DNA from: Bordetella parapertussis
GTDB taxonomy: Bacteria > Pseudomonadota > Gammaproteobacteria > Burkholderiales > Burkholderiaceae_A
NCBI GenBank assembly: GCA_945901825.1
Contig: CAMDMC010000024.1
Span: forward strand, 1 to 23,361
Direction: 5' to 3'
DNA length: 23,361 bases
Part shown: positions 23,329-23,361 of the stretch, in pieces
Position numbering within the stretch: position 1 is the stretch's first letter
How the letters are laid out: each line of letters begins with the position of its first letter
Position numbers and translations under genes: made by a program
The notes under the pieces: generated by a model
What the model saw: the letters and a program-made list of their open reading frames with translations, nothing else
Databases searched by the model: none
Told to the model about the DNA's origin: nothing

Positions 23329-23361
23329 CGTGACTCTGCACGAATGTCTCTGACGGTCTCT

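Larger units (their letters stand above)
20260..23361. mobile_element. probable start of a tRNA-flanked accessory island
   Basis: Immediately after the tRNA the sequence changes: inverted repeats, a broken site-specific recombinase, AT-rich spacers and exported proteins of unknown family replace the compact housekeeping genes. Codon choice in 21170-23067 (frequent CGA, AGA, AAA, TCG) looks unlike the gene block before the tRNA. No second copy of the tRNA 3' end is seen within the window, so the island boundary on the right is not reached and the element remains inferred. Confidence 0.4.

Overview
The window reads as chromosomal DNA of a Gram-negative proteobacterium, most likely a betaproteobacterium of the Burkholderiales. 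This is inferred from gene families (permuted papain-fold 'lipo-like' protein beside a DUF1289 gene, NnrU, RhlE-type helicase, KatG, SelD-associated oxidoreductase tail) and from the bacterial elongator tRNA-Met sequence, not from a marker gene. Genes are densely packed on both strands, many pairs separated by fewer than 35 bases, and several starts appear to be TTG or GTG.

Bases 1-6250 run mainly on the plus strand: the tail of an FAD oxidoreductase, a SpoIIAA/STAS-like protein, a SulP anion transporter coupled to a tandem universal stress protein, an unrecognised two-helix membrane protein, then a TerC/Alx manganese transporter behind a well-supported yybP-ykoY (Mn2+) riboswitch with its own promoter, a small DUF3846-like protein and a PlsC-type acyltransferase. 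Bases 6326-9623 run on the minus strand: a BciA/DVR-like reductase, an EamA exporter and glutathione reductase. A divergent plus-strand pair (YiiX-like protein, DUF1289 protein) ends at a strong bidirectional terminator facing katG.

Bases 10737-20169 hold katG with a hairpin touching its ribosome-binding site, a ccdAB toxin-antitoxin module with a clear palindromic operator, a minus-strand cluster (RhlE helicase, MFS transporter, small membrane protein), a short coiled-coil membrane protein, a haloacid-dehalogenase-type hydrolase, an MsbA-like ABC exporter carrying a 9-bp minisatellite in its linker, and NnrU. Stress handling recurs (KatG, Gor, Usp, Mn2+ homeostasis), but no single pathway links all these genes.

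From 20183 the character changes. An elongator tRNA-Met gene is followed by inverted repeats, a serine recombinase wrecked by a frameshift and a stop, an AT-rich gap, two exported proteins of similar architecture and a small cysteine-containing protein at the window edge. I read this as the beginning of a tRNA-flanked accessory island whose far end lies outside the window; the island proteins are the least known genes here.
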